From NCBI GenBank assembly GCA_052324925.1, contig JBQPRE010000001.1: a DNA stretch of 64,000 bases. One strand, given 5' to 3'. The position numbers and the translations under genes are program-made. Below the pieces are notes generated by a model. It had not been told where the DNA came from. It did no database searches and saw only the letters and a program-made list of their open reading frames with translations. The number at the start of each line of letters is the position of its first letter. Positions within the stretch are counted from its first letter, which is position 1. Positions 16,929 to 25,126 of the stretch are shown piece by piece. The DNA is from Flavimobilis sp052324925 (GTDB lineage Bacteria; Actinomycetota; Actinomycetes; Actinomycetales; Cellulomonadaceae).

Positions 16929-17729
16929 ATGGCCGCGCACACGACGACGCACCCTCCCCAGGCGACCACGTCTGATCCGCGGGATGCCGCTGAGGACATC
17001 CGTGTCGCTCTCCACCGCGTGAGTTCCGCCGCGCCCGAGGAGTTCTTCAACATCGCCAACGACCTGCGCGCGCTCGGCTGCGACGAGGCCGCCGTGCCGT
17101 TCTACGAGAAGGCGATCGCGGCAGGCGTTGCCGAGGCGACGTACAACTTGGCGCTGCTGCACCACGAGCGCGGACGTACCGAGCTCGCGCGCGCGGGCTT
17201 CGTCGCCGCGTCCGAGGCTGGCGACGCGAAGGGCGCGTTCATGGCCGCCCAGATCTTCGAGGCGTGCAGCGACGACGAGCGCGCGGCGCTCCACTACGCT
17301 CGGGCGCTCGAGCTGCCCGAGACCCCGGTGAGGCTCGCCCGCGTCCTGCGGCGCATCGGGCTCACGACCGAGGCTGAGGACATCGTCGCCGAGTCCGCAC
17401 AGACCAGCTGGGAGTCCGCGGTCGAGCACGCGCTGCGGGACACCACGTCGGTGGCCGACGGGCTCCGGCTGCTCGACGGCCACTGGTCGCGCGGTGAGAC
17501 CCGGGTCGCGGTGACGCTTGCGCTGCTCCTCGAAGAGGACGGCCGCGAGGACGACGCCGAGGCGGTGCTGCTCGTCGCGGCCGAGGCCGGCGATGTCCAG
17601 GCGCTCACGAACCTCGGCACGCACTGGCGTGACCACGGTGACCTTGAGGCGGCGCGCCGCGCGTGGGGTGAGTCCGCAGAGCGCGGCGACGCCCTCGCCC
17701 GCACGCTCCTCGAGCAGAACCCCCTCTGA
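16929..17729 (+). CDS. Tetratricopeptide/Sel1-like repeat protein
   Basis: This 266-residue soluble protein is made of degenerate helical repeats (EAAVPFYEKAIAAGVAEATYNLALLHHERG, in shortened form also near AVLLVAAEAGDVQALTNLG). Such repeats form a superhelical scaffold for protein binding. No catalytic motif is seen. The ATG at 16929 has GAGGAG 7 bases upstream and is preferred over an in-frame GTG at 16863. The gene stands alone between the alpha-glucosidase and uracil permease genes. Its partner is unknown. Confidence 0.78.
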   Translation: MAAHTTTHPPQATTSDPRDAAEDIRVALHRVSSAAPEEFFNIANDLRALGCDEAAVPFYEKAIAAGVAEATYNLALLHHERGRTELARAGFVAASEAGDAKGAFMAAQIFEACSDDERAALHYARALELPETPVRLARVLRRIGLTTEAEDIVAESAQTSWESAVEHALRDTTSVADGLRLLDGHWSRGETRVAVTLALLLEEDGREDDAEAVLLVAAEAGDVQALTNLGTHWRDHGDLEAARRAWGESAERGDALARTLLEQNPL

Positions 17730-17846
17730 CGACGGGGCCCGCGGGCGCGGACAGGTCTCTCGCTAGGTGGGACGCGGAGTAGGATGCTCCGCGGCGCGAC
17801 GCCCTGCGCTGACCTGCCCCCCGCATCACACCTGATGGGACCCCAC

Positions 17847-19157
17847 ATGGCTCTCTGGACCGTGCACGGAGACGGCAAGACCGTCCGACCCGGGGAGGCC
17901 GTCGCCCCCCTCGAACGACTTTCCTGGCCGCGCACCGTCGGCATGGGCATGCAGCACGTCGTCGCCATGTCAGGTGCGACTCTGCTCGTCCCCGCGATCA
18001 CGGGCTTCCCGGCGACCGCCACCCTGTTCTTCAGTGCGCTCGGCACGTTCATCTTCCTGCTCGTCAACCAGAACCGGCTCCCGAGCTACCTGGGCTCGAG
18101 CTTCGCGTTCCTCGCGCCCATCGGCGCAGCCGCGAGCATGAGCGACGCCTCGGGCGGAATCCTCTTCGCGGGTGCGTCCCTCGTCGTCGTCGGAGCCCTC
18201 GGCCACTTTGCGGGTGTCGCGTGGATCGACAAGCTCATGCCGCCAGCCGTCAACGGCACGATCGTCGCGCTCATCGGGCTCAACCTGGCGCCCGCCGCCT
18301 GGAACAACTTCAAGGGACACGAGGTCGTCGGCTTCGTGACGATCCTCGCCGTCGCGATCGTCTCCGTCCTCTTCAAGGGCATCCTCGGCCGCCTCTCGAT
18401 CCTCGTCGGCATCGTCGTCGGCTACATCGTGGCGGCCGTGCGTGGCGAGATCGACTTCGGCTCGGACGCCATCACCCAGGCGAAGATCGTCGGCCTGCCC
18501 GACTTCCACACCCCCACGTTCAGCGACCCGGGCCTGCTCCTCATGTTCGTGCCCGTCGTCCTCGTGCTCGTCGCCGAGAACATCGGCCACGTGAAGTCCG
18601 TCGCCGCGATGACGGGCGAGAACCTCGACGACCGCGTCGGCCGTTCCCTCGTCGCCGACGGCGTCGCCACGATGCTCGCGGGCGCCGGCGGCGGATCCGG
18701 CACGACGACGTACGCCGAGAACATCGGTGTCATGGCGGCGACCCGCGTCTACTCGACGGCCGTCTACTGGGTCGCAGGCACGACCGCGCTCCTGCTCGCG
18801 TTCTCCCCGAAGGTCGGCGCGATCATCCAGGCGATGCCCGCGGGCGTCCTCGGGGGCGCAGGGACGATCCTCTACGGAATGATCGGCCTGCTCGGCGCCC
18901 GCATCTGGGTGCAGAACAAGGTGAACTTCTCCGACCCCGTCGTCCTCACGTCGGCGGCCGTCGCGCTCATCATGGGCATCGGCGACTACACGTTCACGAT
19001 GGGTTCGATCACGCTCGGTGGCATCGCCACCGGCACGATCGCGGCGCTCGTGCTCTACCACGGCATGCGGGCGATCGCCCGGTGGCGTGGGACGTCGGCC
19101 GAGCCTGCGAGCCCGAGCTCGGTCCCGGACACGGCGGTCGGCAACCCCGACGCCTGA
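17847..19157 (+). CDS. uraA: Uracil/xanthine permease (NCS2 family)
   Basis: This 436-residue symporter imports uracil, the substrate of the Upp enzyme encoded at 2841. It begins MALWTVHGDGKTVRPGE, the usual actinobacterial N-terminus of this family, and has about 14 spans. The family substrate-site motif is in VAENIGHVKSVAAMTG, and GGSGTTTYAENIGV forms the second half of the site. The in-frame ATGs at 17784 and 17835 would add residues not seen in the family. A TAGGAT at 17771-17776 could be the -10 box. A 19-bp terminator follows. Confidence 0.92.
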   Translation: MALWTVHGDGKTVRPGEAVAPLERLSWPRTVGMGMQHVVAMSGATLLVPAITGFPATATLFFSALGTFIFLLVNQNRLPSYLGSSFAFLAPIGAAASMSDASGGILFAGASLVVVGALGHFAGVAWIDKLMPPAVNGTIVALIGLNLAPAAWNNFKGHEVVGFVTILAVAIVSVLFKGILGRLSILVGIVVGYIVAAVRGEIDFGSDAITQAKIVGLPDFHTPTFSDPGLLLMFVPVVLVLVAENIGHVKSVAAMTGENLDDRVGRSLVADGVATMLAGAGGGSGTTTYAENIGVMAATRVYSTAVYWVAGTTALLLAFSPKVGAIIQAMPAGVLGGAGTILYGMIGLLGARIWVQNKVNFSDPVVLTSAAVALIMGIGDYTFTMGSITLGGIATGTIAALVLYHGMRAIARWRGTSAEPASPSSVPDTAVGNPDA

Positions 19158-19168
19158 CACCGCCTCAC

Positions 19169-19209
19169 GCACGCGAGCCGCGCAGCCATGGGCTGCGCGG
19201 CTCGCGTGC
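19169..19209 (+). terminator. Terminator after uracil permease
   Basis: A perfect 19-bp inverted repeat (19169-19187 and 19191-19209) with an ATG loop lies 12 bases after the stop codon. It is among the strongest hairpins in the window and may serve both converging genes. Confidence 0.85.
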
Positions 19210-19281
19210 GTTCAAGCGCTCTGTGACCCTCGCGACGGCTAGGTCAACCGCAGTGGACCCGACGCGACCTAGAAGCGCGAC

Positions 19282-19887
19282 CTAGAGGTCGATCCCGTAG
19301 ATCCAGTCGGAGTCGGGGAGCGCCGGCCGGAATCCCAGGTGCTCGTAGAACCCGACCGCGTGCGTGTTCGTCGTGTCGACACCCAGGTGCAGAGCCGTGA
19401 CGCCCCGCGCGCGGAGCGCGTCGAAGAGCGTCTCGAGGAGGCGTCGTCCGTTGCCCCCGCCCTGGCCTTCGGGCAGAAGATCCACGTGCAGGTGCGCCGG
19501 GAAGCGATCGATGGCGGCGTCCGGCAGTGCGACGGGCGCGTGGATGAGCTCGATAAGCTTCGCGTCGAGCGTGCCCGCCTCCGCAGAGCCGAGCGGGAAG
19601 CGCTCGCGGAGCGCGGGCCACCACTCGCGCTCGCACCGGGCCGCAAAATCACGTGTGTCGGCTGCGCCGATGACGTAGCCCACCGCATTGTCGTCGTCGT
19701 CAGCGAGGACGAACGCAAGGCCCGGCTCGAGCGCAAGGTACGCACCCAGGTAGACCGCGGGCAGCAGCTCCGGCTGCGCGTACAGGCCGCTCGCGTCACC
19801 GCCGGCCGCGCCCGTGCGGATGCACACGTCGTAGAGCCGAGCGACCTCCGCAGCGTCAGCCGTGCGTGTGTGTCGGATCGTCGTCAC
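19282..19887 (-). CDS. GNAT-family N-acetyltransferase
   Basis: This 201-residue acetyl-CoA-dependent acyltransferase has the acetyl-CoA loop LPEGQGGGNGRRLLETLF (a Q/RxxGxG/A variant) followed by the beta-5 strand (ALHLGVD) and the closing motif GFYEHLGF. The N-terminal IRHTRTADAAEVARLYDVC begins the fold. The substrate is unknown. The GTG start lies one base from the end of the upstream LytR_C gene, so the three minus-strand genes down from 21195 form one operon. Confidence 0.87.
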   Translation of the reverse strand: MTTIRHTRTADAAEVARLYDVCIRTGAAGGDASGLYAQPELLPAVYLGAYLALEPGLAFVLADDDDNAVGYVIGAADTRDFAARCEREWWPALRERFPLGSAEAGTLDAKLIELIHAPVALPDAAIDRFPAHLHVDLLPEGQGGGNGRRLLETLFDALRARGVTALHLGVDTTNTHAVGFYEHLGFRPALPDSDWIYGIDL

Positions 19888-19888
19888 G

Positions 19889-20614
19889 TCACTTGTCCTT
19901 GTCGGACTTGTCCTCGTCGTCCTTGTCCTGCTCGGCCTTCGCCTCGTCGGCCGCGTCCTTGGCGGCCTTCTCGGCTGCCTTCTTCTTGGCCTCGTCGAAA
20001 CGAGCCGGGGCGGGCTGCGGCGTGATCTGAGCGGGGTCCACGCAGCCCTCGACTGACGTCACAGGTGCCTTCGGGTCGAGCGTCACCGCTTCTTCGGGTG
20101 TGATCGTCGTGAACTGCGCGCCGATCGTCACGTCGACGGACTTGCCAGGGCGGTCGTCAAGCACGAGCCGCGCGCCCGGGAAGCGCGCACGAACCGTGTA
20201 GGCCTGGACGATTCCCGACGGGCCAGACGTGATGAGCGTCTGCCGCGGCCGACGTTCATCGTTGCCCGAGCCCTCAACCGCGAAACCGCGATCCAGCAGG
20301 TCCTCGGCCACGGTCGTCGCGAGCGCGGCGCGCGTCGTCCCGTTGAGCACCGTCACCTTGATCTTCGCGCGGCCAGCCGGCTTCTTCTTCGGCGGCGCAC
20401 ACGGCTCGTCCCACGTGATGAGCGTTCCCTCAGGCTCCTTCGAGACGAAGTCCGACGACCCTGGGAGTGAGAAGTTGCCCGTAAACGCGGCAACGCCCGT
20501 CAGGCCAGCGATCGCGAGCGCCGCGATGAGCACACCAAAGATCACGGTCTGCCGCTCGTGCTCACGGCGACGGCGCAGGGCACGAGCCTGCTCAGGGGTG
20601 AAGCGAGCGGTCAC
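19889..20614 (-). CDS. LytR_C (LytR/CpsA/Psr C-terminal) domain protein
   Basis: This 241-residue protein has a short cytoplasmic N-terminus (RRRREHERQ), one membrane span (TVIFGVLIAALAIAGLTGVAAF) and an extracellular LytR_C domain of about 90 residues (KIKVTVLNGTTRAALATTVAEDLLDRGF). The tail is rich in Lys, Ala, Asp and Glu and ends DEDKSDKDK, so it is probably an unstructured charged tail. The LytR_C domain often accompanies cell-wall glycopolymer ligases, but the catalytic LCP domain is absent here. The GTG start overlaps the stop codon of the upstream gene, and the pair is also seen together in Streptomyces and relatives. Confidence 0.85.
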   Translation of the reverse strand: MTARFTPEQARALRRRREHERQTVIFGVLIAALAIAGLTGVAAFTGNFSLPGSSDFVSKEPEGTLITWDEPCAPPKKKPAGRAKIKVTVLNGTTRAALATTVAEDLLDRGFAVEGSGNDERRPRQTLITSGPSGIVQAYTVRARFPGARLVLDDRPGKSVDVTIGAQFTTITPEEAVTLDPKAPVTSVEGCVDPAQITPQPAPARFDEAKKKAAEKAAKDAADEAKAEQDKDDEDKSDKDK

Positions 20615-21195
20615 AGGGCAGTCCTCAGCGGAGTTGGTGAGTCATCGTCAACAGGGAGTGCGGGAGTCGAAGGCGCGGGCGAAGCCACAGGCGCGGGGGC
20701 GCCGTCGCTCGTCGGGGTCGCAGGGGAGACCGCAGCGGGCGCGGCCTGCGCCGAGACCGCGTCGTCAGGCAGGACGAGCACGCGCGCATGCAGCACCGCG
20801 CGCTGCTGCAGAGCAGCGCGCACAGCCCGGTGGAGGCCGTCCTCGAGATACATGACGCCCTTGAACTGCACGACGTGGGCGAACAGATCACCGTAGAAGG
20901 TCGAGTCGTCAGACAGGAGCGAGTCCAGGCTCAGCGTGGCCTTCGTCGTCACGAGCTCGTCCAGACGCACCTGGCGCGGCGGCACGACCGACCAGTCCTT
21001 GGGCGTGACGAGGCCGTGCTCGGGGTACGGCCGGCCGTCACCGACGCCACGGAAGATCACCCCAGCGAGTCTAGGGCGAGCCTCGGCGTCGAGGCCGTGC
21101 TCGTCACGGTCCTTCTCACGACCTTCACCAGCAGCCTGTGCACGCCGCAGGTACACCTCACGGACGCTCGTCCGACGGATCGGGCCAGCGTTCAT
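20611..21195 (-). CDS. Conserved actinobacterial protein, annotated elsewhere as VapB-like
   Basis: This is a 194-residue protein whose core (RPYPEHGL, VRLDELVTTKATLSLDSLL, STFYGDLFAHVVQFKG, LEDGLHRAVRAALQQRAVLHARVL) is conserved across actinobacteria and is often labelled a VapB-type antitoxin, although no PIN toxin lies nearby. The Ala/Pro-rich C-terminus is low complexity. Two starts are possible. The ATG at 21195 has a perfect AGGAGGTGA ribosome site. The GTG at 21060 gives the core length known from relatives and has a TAGACT box 7 bases upstream. The stop overlaps the start of the LytR_C gene, so a joint function is likely. What that function is remains unknown. Confidence 0.72.
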   Translation of the reverse strand: MNAGPIRRTSVREVYLRRAQAAGEGREKDRDEHGLDAEARPRLAGVIFRGVGDGRPYPEHGLVTPKDWSVVPPRQVRLDELVTTKATLSLDSLLSDDSTFYGDLFAHVVQFKGVMYLEDGLHRAVRAALQQRAVLHARVLVLPDDAVSAQAAPAAVSPATPTSDGAPAPVASPAPSTPALPVDDDSPTPLRTAL

Positions 21196-21234
21196 GAGAT
21201 CACCTCCTGAGAGTTAGGGACAGCGCCGTGCGTC

Positions 21235-21849
21235 TTAGTCGCGTGCGCGGCGGCGCCGCACCGCAACGATCGAGAGAACAATGCCGACGAGAACCACGAC
21301 GCCACCCGCCACGACGAACGGGAGAGCCCCCGTCGAGCCCGCGGCGGCAGTGCTCGCGGAGGACGTCGTTGCGGACGCTGGGACATCAGGCGTCGTGGGT
21401 GCAGCGACCGTCGTCGGCTCGTCCGACTCCGTCGGGCTCGGCTCCGTCGGGCTCGGCTCCGCCGGGCTCGACAACTCAGCAGCCTCGACGACGAACGAAC
21501 TCGACCCGTCGACCGGGTGACCGTCGGCCGACGTCACCCGCCACGCCACCTCATACGCACCCGGACCCGCATCACTGATCGCCTGCGACACCGAACGCTC
21601 CTCAACCACCGCAGCGCCCTCCGACACGACCTCACCCGACGGGCCCGTCACCCGGACCGTCGTCCCCAGCTCAAGAACCGCGTCGCCGTACTCGAGGCGC
21701 ACCTCCGTGGGAACCGCATCGAGCGTCGCACCATCAGCCGGCACCGGCACCGGAGGCGGGTTGTGCGCGGACGCAGGCGCAGCAACAGCGAACACGACGG
21801 CGGCAGCAACGGCAGCGAGCAGGCTCGCGCCACGAAGGACAAGACGCAT
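21235..21849 (-). CDS. CopC-domain copper-resistance-like protein
   Basis: This 204-residue exported protein has a signal peptide ending in APASA, so the mature protein starts with His (HNPPPVPVPADG), as usual for CopC. The CopC beta-barrel spans about residues 30-125 (LEYGDAVLELGTTVRVTGPSG, YEVAWRVTSADGHPVDGSSSFVV). A Ser/Thr/Pro-rich linker with TEPSPTES repeats leads to a single C-terminal membrane span (LPFVVAGGVVVLVGIVLSIV) and a basic tail. It would hold copper outside the membrane. No CopD or copper ATPase gene is next to it. Confidence 0.87.
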   Translation of the reverse strand: MRLVLRGASLLAAVAAAVVFAVAAPASAHNPPPVPVPADGATLDAVPTEVRLEYGDAVLELGTTVRVTGPSGEVVSEGAAVVEERSVSQAISDAGPGAYEVAWRVTSADGHPVDGSSSFVVEAAELSSPAEPSPTEPSPTESDEPTTVAAPTTPDVPASATTSSASTAAAGSTGALPFVVAGGVVVLVGIVLSIVAVRRRRARD

Positions 21850-21926
21850 AACGACATCGTCCCACCCTTTGTCGGACGAGGGGATCGGTCTCAGGGAGGA
21901 GATACGAACGCGCCCCGGAGCAGAGC

Positions 21927-22168
21927 GGAGGATGGGGGAGCCGGGCTCCTCGCTGCGCTGCGGGCCCTCCCGAATCCGCTCTATACGTTCGCTGAACGAT
22001 GATGACCCCGGACCGAAAAGCGTGGTCCGGGGTCATCATCGTTCTGTGGAGGATGGGGGAGCCGGGCTCCTCGCTTCGCTGCGGGCCCTCCCGAATCCGC
22101 TCTGTACGTTCGCACAATGACGAGGACCCCGGACCAAAAAGCGTGGTCCGGGGTCCTCGTCATTGTGC
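21927..22168. repeat. Two 121-bp tandem copies derived from the tRNA-Ser(GGA) 3' end, each with a long perfect hairpin
   Basis: Two units (21927-22047 and 22048-22168) follow one another, and the tRNA gene begins at 22169 in the same 121-base phase. Each unit starts with the same 13 bases (GGAGGATGGGGGA) that form the 3' end of the tRNA on the other strand, then diverges from the tRNA into a shared GC-rich element. It closes with a perfect hairpin: 21 bp at 21994-22014/22024-22044 and 24 bp at 22112-22135/22145-22168. The hairpin arms differ between units but both arms changed together, so pairing is kept. Read from the tRNA strand the hairpins look like tandem terminators. Short reading frames here are not genes. 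Confidence 0.85.
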
Positions 22169-22252
22169 GGAGGATGGGGGATTCGAACCCCCGAGGGCTT
22201 GCACCCAACCGCCTTTCCAAGACGGCGCCATAGGCCACTAGGCGAATCCTCC
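22169..22252 (-). tRNA. tRNA-Ser(GGA)
   Basis: A class II tRNA with acceptor stem GGAGGAT/ATCCTCC, long variable arm and T-loop GGTTCGAATCC. The anticodon loop TTGGAAA carries GGA. The 3' CCA is not encoded; a 24-bp hairpin begins at the very next base. A TATCCT box upstream (22270-22275, minus strand) matches the one before tRNA-Ser(CGA). Confidence 0.96.
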
Positions 22253-22354
22253 TGGCAACAGCGCTACCGAGGATACCTGACTCAGCGCGTGGTACCGAAT
22301 CGCCGGCCGTACGCGATTCGGCCTCGAGCCGCACCCTCCGCTAGGCTCTCTTCC

Positions 22355-22443
22355 AGACCCCTCGTGTGGCGTCATCTCGCTGAACCCCCCCAGGGCCGGA
22401 AGGCAGCAAGGGTAGGTGAGCTCTGACGGGTACACGGGGGGTC
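22355..22443 (+). ncRNA. ffs: Signal recognition particle RNA (bacterial small type)
   Basis: The conserved core GGGCCGGAAGGCAGCAAGGG, which forms the GGAA tetraloop and the Ffh-binding internal loops, lies at 22393-22412. The outer stem pairs GACCCCTCGTGT with ACACGGGGGGTC. The RNA of about 89 bases binds Ffh and targets nascent membrane proteins. A TAGGCT box at 22342-22347 is the likely -10 element. In many bacteria this gene lies just before dnaX. Here the metQNI operon is in between. Confidence 0.95.
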
Positions 22444-22953
22444 CTTGTGTGTCCCGACATGTGGACGCGACGCTCCGCGTCACGCTGTGACCGCGATCAC
22501 CACATGGACACCCCCGCTGGAGCGAGAGCCGCGGGAATTCGCCGACGCGGCCCGCGCCCAGCGCCATGCCTCGATATCAAAGCGTCCACGCTCTGAGATT
22601 TCACGGTGTCGGGCTGGCCGTCCGCGCCGACCCCGACGCATGGTTGATCCATGACCGCCACCTGCTGCACCTCGACCCGCTCTGTCGCGACATGCCGTCG
22701 CGACATGATGCGCGGGCGAATGTCGCAGCGGGCCGCGCAGGCCTGAGCCACCGAGCTGCGTCCAGAGGGACCCGACCGCAACGCGGTCGTCAGTCGGAAG
22801 GCCTCCTGCCGGGCATCGTCGATGCCCTGACCCCCGCCTCACCCAGAAGCACGCCCCGGACCACGCCTGAACGGCCTCCGGATCCCCTGCCTCCTGGCGC
22901 CCACGCGTCGCCGCACGCCCCCGGCGTGCGCCCACACCTGAAGCGAGAACATC
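22444..22953 (+). other. 510-bp gap between SRP RNA and metQ
   Basis: No protein gene is convincing here. The stretch holds the possible leader ORF at 22651-22746 and two short hairpins (CGACCGC..GCGGTCG near 22775-22791 and GGCATCGTCGATGCC near 22814-22828). I found none of the SAM riboswitch consensus elements. Confidence 0.6.
22651..22746 (+). CDS. Possible Cys/Met-containing leader peptide (uORF) of the met operon
   Basis: An ATG opens 31 codons that include a Cys-Cys pair, a third Cys and, near the end, Met-Met and a further Met. It ends at a TGA 207 bases before metQ and is followed by two small hairpins. Cys- or Met-rich leader peptides precede sulfur amino-acid genes in many actinobacteria, so ribosome-mediated control is conceivable. 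No ribosome site or clear -10 box supports the start, and composition alone could explain the residues. Confidence 0.25.
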   Translation: MTATCCTSTRSVATCRRDMMRGRMSQRAAQA

Positions 22954-23853
22954 ATGAACCGCAAGCTCACCGCGCTCGCCGCGACCACCGCTCTCCTCCT
23001 CGGTCTTGCCGCCTGCAGCTCCGACGACGCCGCGTCGTCGTCCACCCCGACCGCAGGCGGGACCGCGCCCGCCAAGGTGCGCGTCGGCGTCGTCAACTCC
23101 GAGGACGACCAGTGGCCCGTCCTCGTCAAGAAGGCCAAGGCCGAGGGCATCGAGGTCGAGCTCGTCAACTTCGCGTCCTACCCCGAGCCCAACCCGGCGC
23201 TCACCCAGGGCCAGCTCGACCTCAACCAGTTCCAGCACATCCAGTACCTCGCGGACTACAACGTCGCAGCGGACGAGGACCTCGTCGCGATCGGCTCAAC
23301 CGCGATCTACCCGCTCGCGCTCTACTCCTCCAAGCACGCGTCGGTCGAAGAGATCCCCGCGGGCGGCGAGATCGCCGTCCCGAACGACCCCACGAACCTC
23401 AACCGTGCCCTCTTCGTCCTGCAGAGCGCGGGCCTCGTCGAGCTCCGCGACGGCGGCACGCTCGCCTCAACCGAGCTCGACGTCCTGCCGACGTCCAAGG
23501 TCACGGTGACGCCGGTCGACGCCGCGCAGACCGCGATCTCGCTCCCGTCGGTCGACGGAGCGATCATCAACAACGACTTCATCGCTGACACCGACCTCAA
23601 GCCCACGGACGCCATCGCGCAGGACGACCCCGCGTCGGTCGGCGCTCGCCCCTACATCAACGTGTGGGCGGCGCGGGCCGAGGACAAGGACAACGCGACG
23701 TTCCTCAAGCTCATCGAGCTTGCACAGTCCGACGAGGTCGAGGCCGCGCTCAAGGCGGCGTCGGGCGACACCGCGGTCCTCGTCCACGAGGACGCAGGAA
23801 CGCTCGCGACGTACCTGAGCGACGTCGAGGAGCAGGTCCGCTCCGGCAAGTGA
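22954..23853 (+). CDS. metQ: Methionine-binding lipoprotein MetQ (NlpA family)
   Basis: This 299-residue lipoprotein has a signal peptide ending in the lipobox LGLAAC. The mature domain shows the NlpA fold with VRVGVVNSEDDQWPVL, DLNQFQHIQYLADYN and VPNDPTNLNRAL, which shape the methionine site. It delivers methionine to the MetNI complex. The gene is first in the metQ-metN-metI order, and two hairpins separate it from metN. The D-methionine range cannot be judged from sequence. Confidence 0.92.
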   Translation: MNRKLTALAATTALLLGLAACSSDDAASSSTPTAGGTAPAKVRVGVVNSEDDQWPVLVKKAKAEGIEVELVNFASYPEPNPALTQGQLDLNQFQHIQYLADYNVAADEDLVAIGSTAIYPLALYSSKHASVEEIPAGGEIAVPNDPTNLNRALFVLQSAGLVELRDGGTLASTELDVLPTSKVTVTPVDAAQTAISLPSVDGAIINNDFIADTDLKPTDAIAQDDPASVGARPYINVWAARAEDKDNATFLKLIELAQSDEVEAALKAASGDTAVLVHEDAGTLATYLSDVEEQVRSGK

Positions 23854-23856
23854 CCC

Positions 23857-23921
23857 CACGCGCGGGCGCGACGCGCCCGCGCGTGCGACGGTGGGGCCGC
23901 CTCCCGCGGCCCCACCGTCGC
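23857..23921 (+). terminator. Double hairpin between metQ and metN
   Basis: Two consecutive inverted repeats follow the metQ stop codon: a GC-rich one at 23857-23870/23872-23885 (the innermost pairs must open) and a perfect 16-bp stem at 23885-23900/23906-23921 with loop CTCCC. They share one base, so they may be mutually exclusive. Partial termination would favour metQ over metNI. Confidence 0.7.
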
Positions 23922-24019
23922 GGTCGTCGCCCGGTGCAGGGGGCCCTGGGCGGCGACCGCTTGAGCACGACACGATAGGGGCGGCACGCACGCCCTGACG
24001 ACGACAGGACCCATGTCCC

Positions 24020-25126
24020 ATGAGCCAAACCCAGCCCAAGGTGCGCTTCGAGAACGCCACCAAGGTCTTCACCACCTCCAAGGGAGAGGTGCGGGCCGTC
24101 GACGGGGTCGACCTCACGATCGGCGCGGGCGAGATCTACGGGGTCATCGGCTACTCGGGGGCCGGCAAGTCAACCCTCGTGCGGCTCATCAACGCGCTCG
24201 AGCCCGTGACGAGCGGCCGCGTCCTTGTCGACGGCCGTGACATCCACTCCCTCAAGGAGTCGGACCTGCGCGCTGCGCGGGCCGGCATCGGCATGATCTT
24301 CCAGCAGTTCAACCTGCTCTCGTCCCGCACGGTGCACGGCAACGTCGCCTACCCCCTCAAGGTTGCGGGCTGGCCACGCGCCCGACGAGCCGAGCGCGTC
24401 GCCGAGCTCCTCGAGTTCGTCGGGCTCTCCGACAAGGCCCGCTCCTACCCGTCCCAGCTCTCCGGTGGGCAGAAGCAGCGCGTCGGGATCGCGCGTGCGC
24501 TCGCCACGAACCCGACGATCCTCCTCGCCGACGAGTCGACGAGTGCCCTTGACCCCGAGACGACGCAGGACGTCCTCGACCTCATCAAACGCGTCAACGT
24601 CGAGCTCGGGATCACCGTCGTCGTCATCACGCACGAGATGGACGTCGTCAAGTACGTCTGCGACAGCGTCGCAGTCATGGAGAACGGCTCGGTCGTGGAG
24701 CAGGGCGACGTGTACGACGTCTTCGCGCGGCCGCAGCACCCCGCGACCCGACGCTTCGTCGGGACCGCGCTGCGCGACCGCCCCAGCCCCGCCGCCCTCG
24801 AACGTCTGCGCCGCCGCCACCCCGGCCGCATCATCACCGTCGGCGTGCGCGAAGACGGGGGTGCCGCGGGCGAGATCACGCGCGCCCTGCGCGACCACCC
24901 CGTCGACGGAACCGTCATCTACGGCGGCATCACCGAGATCGCCGAGCGCCCCTACGGGTCGCTCACTCTCGAGCTCGACGGCGAGGACGCGGCCGTCGCC
25001 GCGTTCCTCGCAGACCTCGGACGGACCGCGTCCGTCCTCGACCTCGGCACCGCTGCGGCGCCGCTCGCCGACCCGGACGCCGTCGGACCGCGTGCCTCGC
25101 TCGGCCCGAAGGGACCCCGCGCATGA
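24020..25126 (+). CDS. metN: Methionine importer ATP-binding subunit MetN
   Basis: This 368-residue ABC ATPase has Walker A GYSGAGKST (44-52), the Q-loop in IFQQFNLLS, the signature LSGGQKQRVGIARAL and Walker B ILLADESTSALD. The C-terminal NIL domain (from about residue 265, DGTVIYGGITEIAERPYGSLTLELDG) is the allosteric methionine sensor that causes transinhibition in MetNI. The start is the ATG at 24020. The stop overlaps metI (ATGA). Confidence 0.95.
   Translation: MSQTQPKVRFENATKVFTTSKGEVRAVDGVDLTIGAGEIYGVIGYSGAGKSTLVRLINALEPVTSGRVLVDGRDIHSLKESDLRAARAGIGMIFQQFNLLSSRTVHGNVAYPLKVAGWPRARRAERVAELLEFVGLSDKARSYPSQLSGGQKQRVGIARALATNPTILLADESTSALDPETTQDVLDLIKRVNVELGITVVVITHEMDVVKYVCDSVAVMENGSVVEQGDVYDVFARPQHPATRRFVGTALRDRPSPAALERLRRRHPGRIITVGVREDGGAAGEITRALRDHPVDGTVIYGGITEIAERPYGSLTLELDGEDAAVAAFLADLGRTASVLDLGTAAAPLADPDAVGPRASLGPKGPRA

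Noticed and set aside
13524..17636. A single 1370-codon gene on the minus strand
   Set aside because: Only the 5'-distal third has the beta-helix protein; the rest is antisense to the GH13 and repeat-protein genes. A proper start with signal peptide exists at 14903.
21905..22120. Small proteins in the tRNA-linked repeat
   Set aside because: Frames on both strands repeat because the DNA repeats. No start sites or codon bias support translation.
21905..22252. Prophage or island attachment site at tRNA-Ser
   Set aside because: Tandem tRNA-end fragments are present, but no integrase gene or foreign cargo lies between the copies; integration remains only a hypothesis.
22444..22953. SAM riboswitch before metQ
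   Set aside because: I looked for the conserved SAM-I and SAM-IV core elements and found none. A leader ORF remains possible but weak.
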